The translations under genes were made by a program, and so were the position numbers. A stretch of 10,455 nt of DNA from Actinomycetota bacterium (GTDB taxonomy: Bacteria > Actinomycetota > Actinomycetes > Nanopelagicales > Nanopelagicaceae), in contig WLCY01000003.1 of the NCBI GenBank assembly GCA_009705075.1, forward strand, positions 1 to 10,455. The letters run 5' to 3'. Numbering within the stretch: position 1 is the stretch's first letter; each line of letters starts with the position of its first letter. The notes under the pieces were generated by a model, which saw only the letters and a list, made by a program, of their open reading frames with translations, had not been told where the DNA came from and searched no databases. Shown here one piece after another: positions 9,321-10,455 of this stretch.

Positions 9321-9342
9321 CCAACAGGTGAAAACCTGGTGG
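9321..9342 (+). other. GAAA-tetraloop hairpin in the rpmH leader
   Basis: CAGGT (9325-9329) and ACCTG (9334-9338) close a GAAA loop, a stable GNRA tetraloop. Beyond an A/G mismatch, CCA (9321-9323) pairs with TGG (9340-9342), giving an eight-pair interrupted stem. It ends about 19 bases before the rpmH Shine-Dalgarno. There is no T-tract, so it is not a terminator. It may stabilise the mRNA or take part in control (inference). Confidence 0.45.
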
Positions 9343-9373
9343 AGAGATTCCCAAAAGTTCTAAGGAGAGTTTT

Positions 9374-9511
9374 ATGTCAAAGCGCACATTTCAACCTAAC
9401 GTCCGCAAGCGCGCAAAGAAGCATGGCTTCCGCGCCCGCATGGCAACACGTGGTGGAAGAGCTGTTCTTGCTTCTCGCCGCGCTAAGGGTCGCACACGCA
9501 TCTCTGCCTAA
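9374..9511 (+). CDS. rpmH: 50S ribosomal protein L34
   Basis: L34 is a very basic small protein of the large ribosomal subunit. The reading frame gives 45 residues, beginning [19 protein letters not shown] and ending GRTRISA. This is the full family pattern (MSKRTxQPNxRxRAKxHGF, then MxTRxGRAVLxxRRxKGR). The Shine-Dalgarno AAGGAG (9362-9367) is six bases before the ATG and is the strongest on the plus strand of the window. The gene is divergent from dnaA and followed after a short gap by rnpA, the near-universal pairing. The leader contains a predicted promoter overlapped by a DnaA box and a GAAA-loop hairpin. Confidence 0.97.
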   Translation: MSKRTFQPNVRKRAKKHGFRARMATRGGRAVLASRRAKGRTRISA

Positions 9512-9534
9512 CCGCAGAATAATTGCTGACACCC

Positions 9535-9876
9535 GTGCTACCAGCCAAGAATCGGTTGCGTGCAAGTAAGGATTTTGCTCTAACTACAAAAACAGGAGTC
9601 CGAGCAACTTCTCTCTCGCTTGTTGTCTACCTCAAAATTAATTCAAAGAAAATAGGCGCGCCTCAAATTGGGCTGATTGTAAATAAATCTGTTGGCGGCT
9701 CAGTTGTTCGCCACCGAGTTTCCAGACAACTCCGGCATTTAATCTCAACGCATATCCCGAAACTCCCAGCCGATAGCCAATTAGTAATTCGTGTTCTAAG
9801 AAAGCAACCAAACTTCGAGGCCGAACTCGCTGAGTTAATTCAAAAAGTGGTTAGCAAACTGGAAGTAAACGCATGA
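9535..9876 (+). CDS. rnpA: Ribonuclease P protein component
   Basis: RnpA is the small basic protein that binds the catalytic RNase P RNA and helps it cut the 5' leader from pre-tRNAs. From the GTG chosen here it is 113 residues, starting MLPAKNRLRASKDF, which matches actinobacterial homologues (MLPxxNRLRxSxDF). The family signature appears as KSVGGSVVRHRVSRQLRHL (51-69), with His in place of the Asn of the usual RNR motif, as in mycobacteria. The frame is closed by TAA at 9520-9522. The only upstream alternative that adds sequence is TTG at 9523 (four more residues). Neither has a clear Shine-Dalgarno, so translation may be coupled to rpmH, whose stop is 23 bases upstream. Its TGA overlaps the yidD ATG by four bases (ATGA). 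Confidence 0.92.
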   Translation: MLPAKNRLRASKDFALTTKTGVRATSLSLVVYLKINSKKIGAPQIGLIVNKSVGGSVVRHRVSRQLRHLISTHIPKLPADSQLVIRVLRKQPNFEAELAELIQKVVSKLEVNA

Positions 9877-10118
9877 GAAAAACCTTCGCGCTAATTATTA
9901 AGTTTTACCAGAATTGGATCTCTCCTATGTTTGGAGAGCGGTGTAAATATCACCCAAGTTGTTCAACATATGCTTCAAATGCGGTCTCTGAATACGGCGC
10001 AAAAGGTTTTGCAATGGCTGCCTGGCGTCTTGTTCGATGCAACCCTTGGTCCCATGGCGGCGTTGACTACGTCTTAACTAAAAGTTCTAAACAACCAATA
10101 AAAACTGGAGCAAATTAA
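9873..10118 (+). CDS. yidD: Membrane protein insertion efficiency factor YidD
   Basis: YidD is a small inner-membrane-associated protein that aids YidC-dependent membrane protein insertion. The 81 residues carry the whole family pattern: an amphipathic N-terminus ([17 protein letters not shown]), then [11 protein letters not shown] with Cys24 and Cys30, then [19 protein letters not shown] with Cys56. The C-terminal dozen residues are basic and variable. The ATG overlaps the rnpA stop and is preceded by GGAAG at 9861-9865. Its TAA overlaps the first base of the yidC ATG, so rnpA, yidD and yidC are read as a coupled unit. Confidence 0.95.
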   Translation: MRKTFALIIKFYQNWISPMFGERCKYHPSCSTYASNAVSEYGAKGFAMAAWRLVRCNPWSHGGVDYVLTKSSKQPIKTGAN

Positions 10119-10455
10119 TGGGATCTATCCTAAACCCCTTGTATTACGCTGTTTCTTGGGTCATTGTAACTTTTCACTCCGCCTTTGGTTACATCTTCGG
10201 AAAAGATGAGCACGAGAGTATTAAGTGGAGCTTATCAATCATCGGGCTTGTGGTTTTAATTCGAATCATTCTAATTCCACTTTTTGTAAAACAGATTAAG
10301 AGCCAACGTGCGTTAACTGCACTTCAGCCACACATGAAAGAAATTCAAAAGAAGTACAAAGATGATCGCCAAAAGCAATCCGAAGAGATGATGAAGCTTT
10401 ACAAAGAGCACAAAACAAATCCTTTAGCCTCTTGCTTTCCAATCCTGGCCCAGGC
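10118..10455 (+). CDS. yidC: Membrane protein insertase YidC, N-terminal part (cut by window edge)
   Basis: YidC/OxaA/Alb3 insertases place membrane proteins in the cytoplasmic membrane, alone or with SecYEG. The first 112 codons are present and the gene continues beyond the window. A first hydrophobic segment (about 8-27) is followed by a second (about 37-57). The second carries Arg49 in [11 protein letters not shown], the family's conserved groove arginine. A charged cytoplasmic hairpin follows (58-100: [20 protein letters not shown] and on), then [12 protein letters not shown], the start of the next membrane segment. It has the short N-terminus of actinobacterial and Gram-positive forms, without the large periplasmic domain of E. 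coli YidC and without a lipobox. The ATG shares one base with the yidD stop, and GGAG lies seven bases upstream. Confidence 0.95.
   Translation, partial: MGSILNPLYYAVSWVIVTFHSAFGYIFGKDEHESIKWSLSIIGLVVLIRIILIPLFVKQIKSQRALTALQPHMKEIQKKYKDDRQKQSEEMMKLYKEHKTNPLASCFPILAQ

Larger units (their letters stand above)
9095..9373. promoter_or_regulatory. Divergent dnaA/rpmH regulatory region with DnaA-box cluster
   Basis: This 279-base gap holds the promoters of dnaA (minus) and rpmH (plus). Two perfect DnaA boxes TTATCCACA occur on the plus strand at 9119-9127 and 9220-9228. Three one-mismatch boxes occur: TTCTCCACA at 9107-9115 and again at 9275-9283 (plus), and CTATCCACA at 9180-9172 (minus). These are the only perfect boxes I found in the window. 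The region may control dnaA through DnaA itself and may also contribute to the origin, as the upstream box clusters of B. subtilis do. Confidence 0.75.

Noticed and set aside
9339..9569. Open frames over rpmH on both strands (9339-9569 plus, 9377-9565 minus)
   Set aside because: They are shadows of rpmH, whose true 45-residue frame matches L34 completely and has a strong ribosome binding site.

Overview
This window is the replication-origin neighbourhood of an actinobacterial chromosome. The order gyrA-gyrB-DUF721(dciA)-recF-dnaN-dnaA on the minus strand and rpmH-rnpA-yidD-yidC on the plus strand is the classic dnaA region. Three things point to Actinobacteria: a DUF721/DciA gene between recF and gyrB ending in the PRDTYG tail known from mycobacterial Rv0004, a GyrB without the long C-terminal insertion of enterobacteria, and an RnpA with the RHRVxRxLR form of its signature. 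Base composition is AT-leaning by eye (roughly mid-40s percent GC), unusual for the phylum. With the very compact layout, this suggests a streamlined low-GC lineage such as the freshwater acI/Nanopelagicales group. That lineage assignment is inference.

Layout: 1-49 is the stretch beyond gyrA, possibly holding half of a terminator. 50-4490 holds gyrA and gyrB, 10 bases apart, with the gyrA Shine-Dalgarno overlapping the gyrB stop. 4491-4697 is the gyrB leader. 4698-7399 holds dciA, recF and dnaN, tightly packed and read towards gyrB. 7400-7690 is the dnaA-dnaN gap, the usual actinobacterial oriC. 7691-9094 is dnaA. 9095-9373 is a divergent promoter region rich in DnaA boxes. 9374-10455 is rpmH, rnpA, yidD and the first 112 codons of yidC, with the rnpA/yidD and yidD/yidC junctions overlapping.

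How it works together: DnaA binds its boxes to open the origin and probably to control its own promoter. DciA helps place the replicative helicase. DnaN is the sliding clamp, RecF loads recombination proteins at gaps, and gyrase (GyrA2GyrB2) removes the positive supercoils ahead of the forks. On the other side are ribosomal protein L34, the protein subunit of RNase P, and the YidD/YidC membrane-insertion pair.

All the protein genes are conserved housekeeping genes and I see no mobile element, CRISPR array, tRNA or rRNA. The more interesting material is non-coding. Two DnaA-box clusters lie on either side of dnaA. One is a helically phased array of degenerate boxes enclosed by a GC-rich inverted repeat; there is also a candidate DnaA-trio/AT-rich unwinding element. 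The others are a divergent promoter pair with DnaA boxes in and around it, an inverted repeat presenting a DnaA box beside the dnaA start, and a GAAA-tetraloop hairpin in the rpmH leader. I found no convincing evidence of a wholly new biological system.
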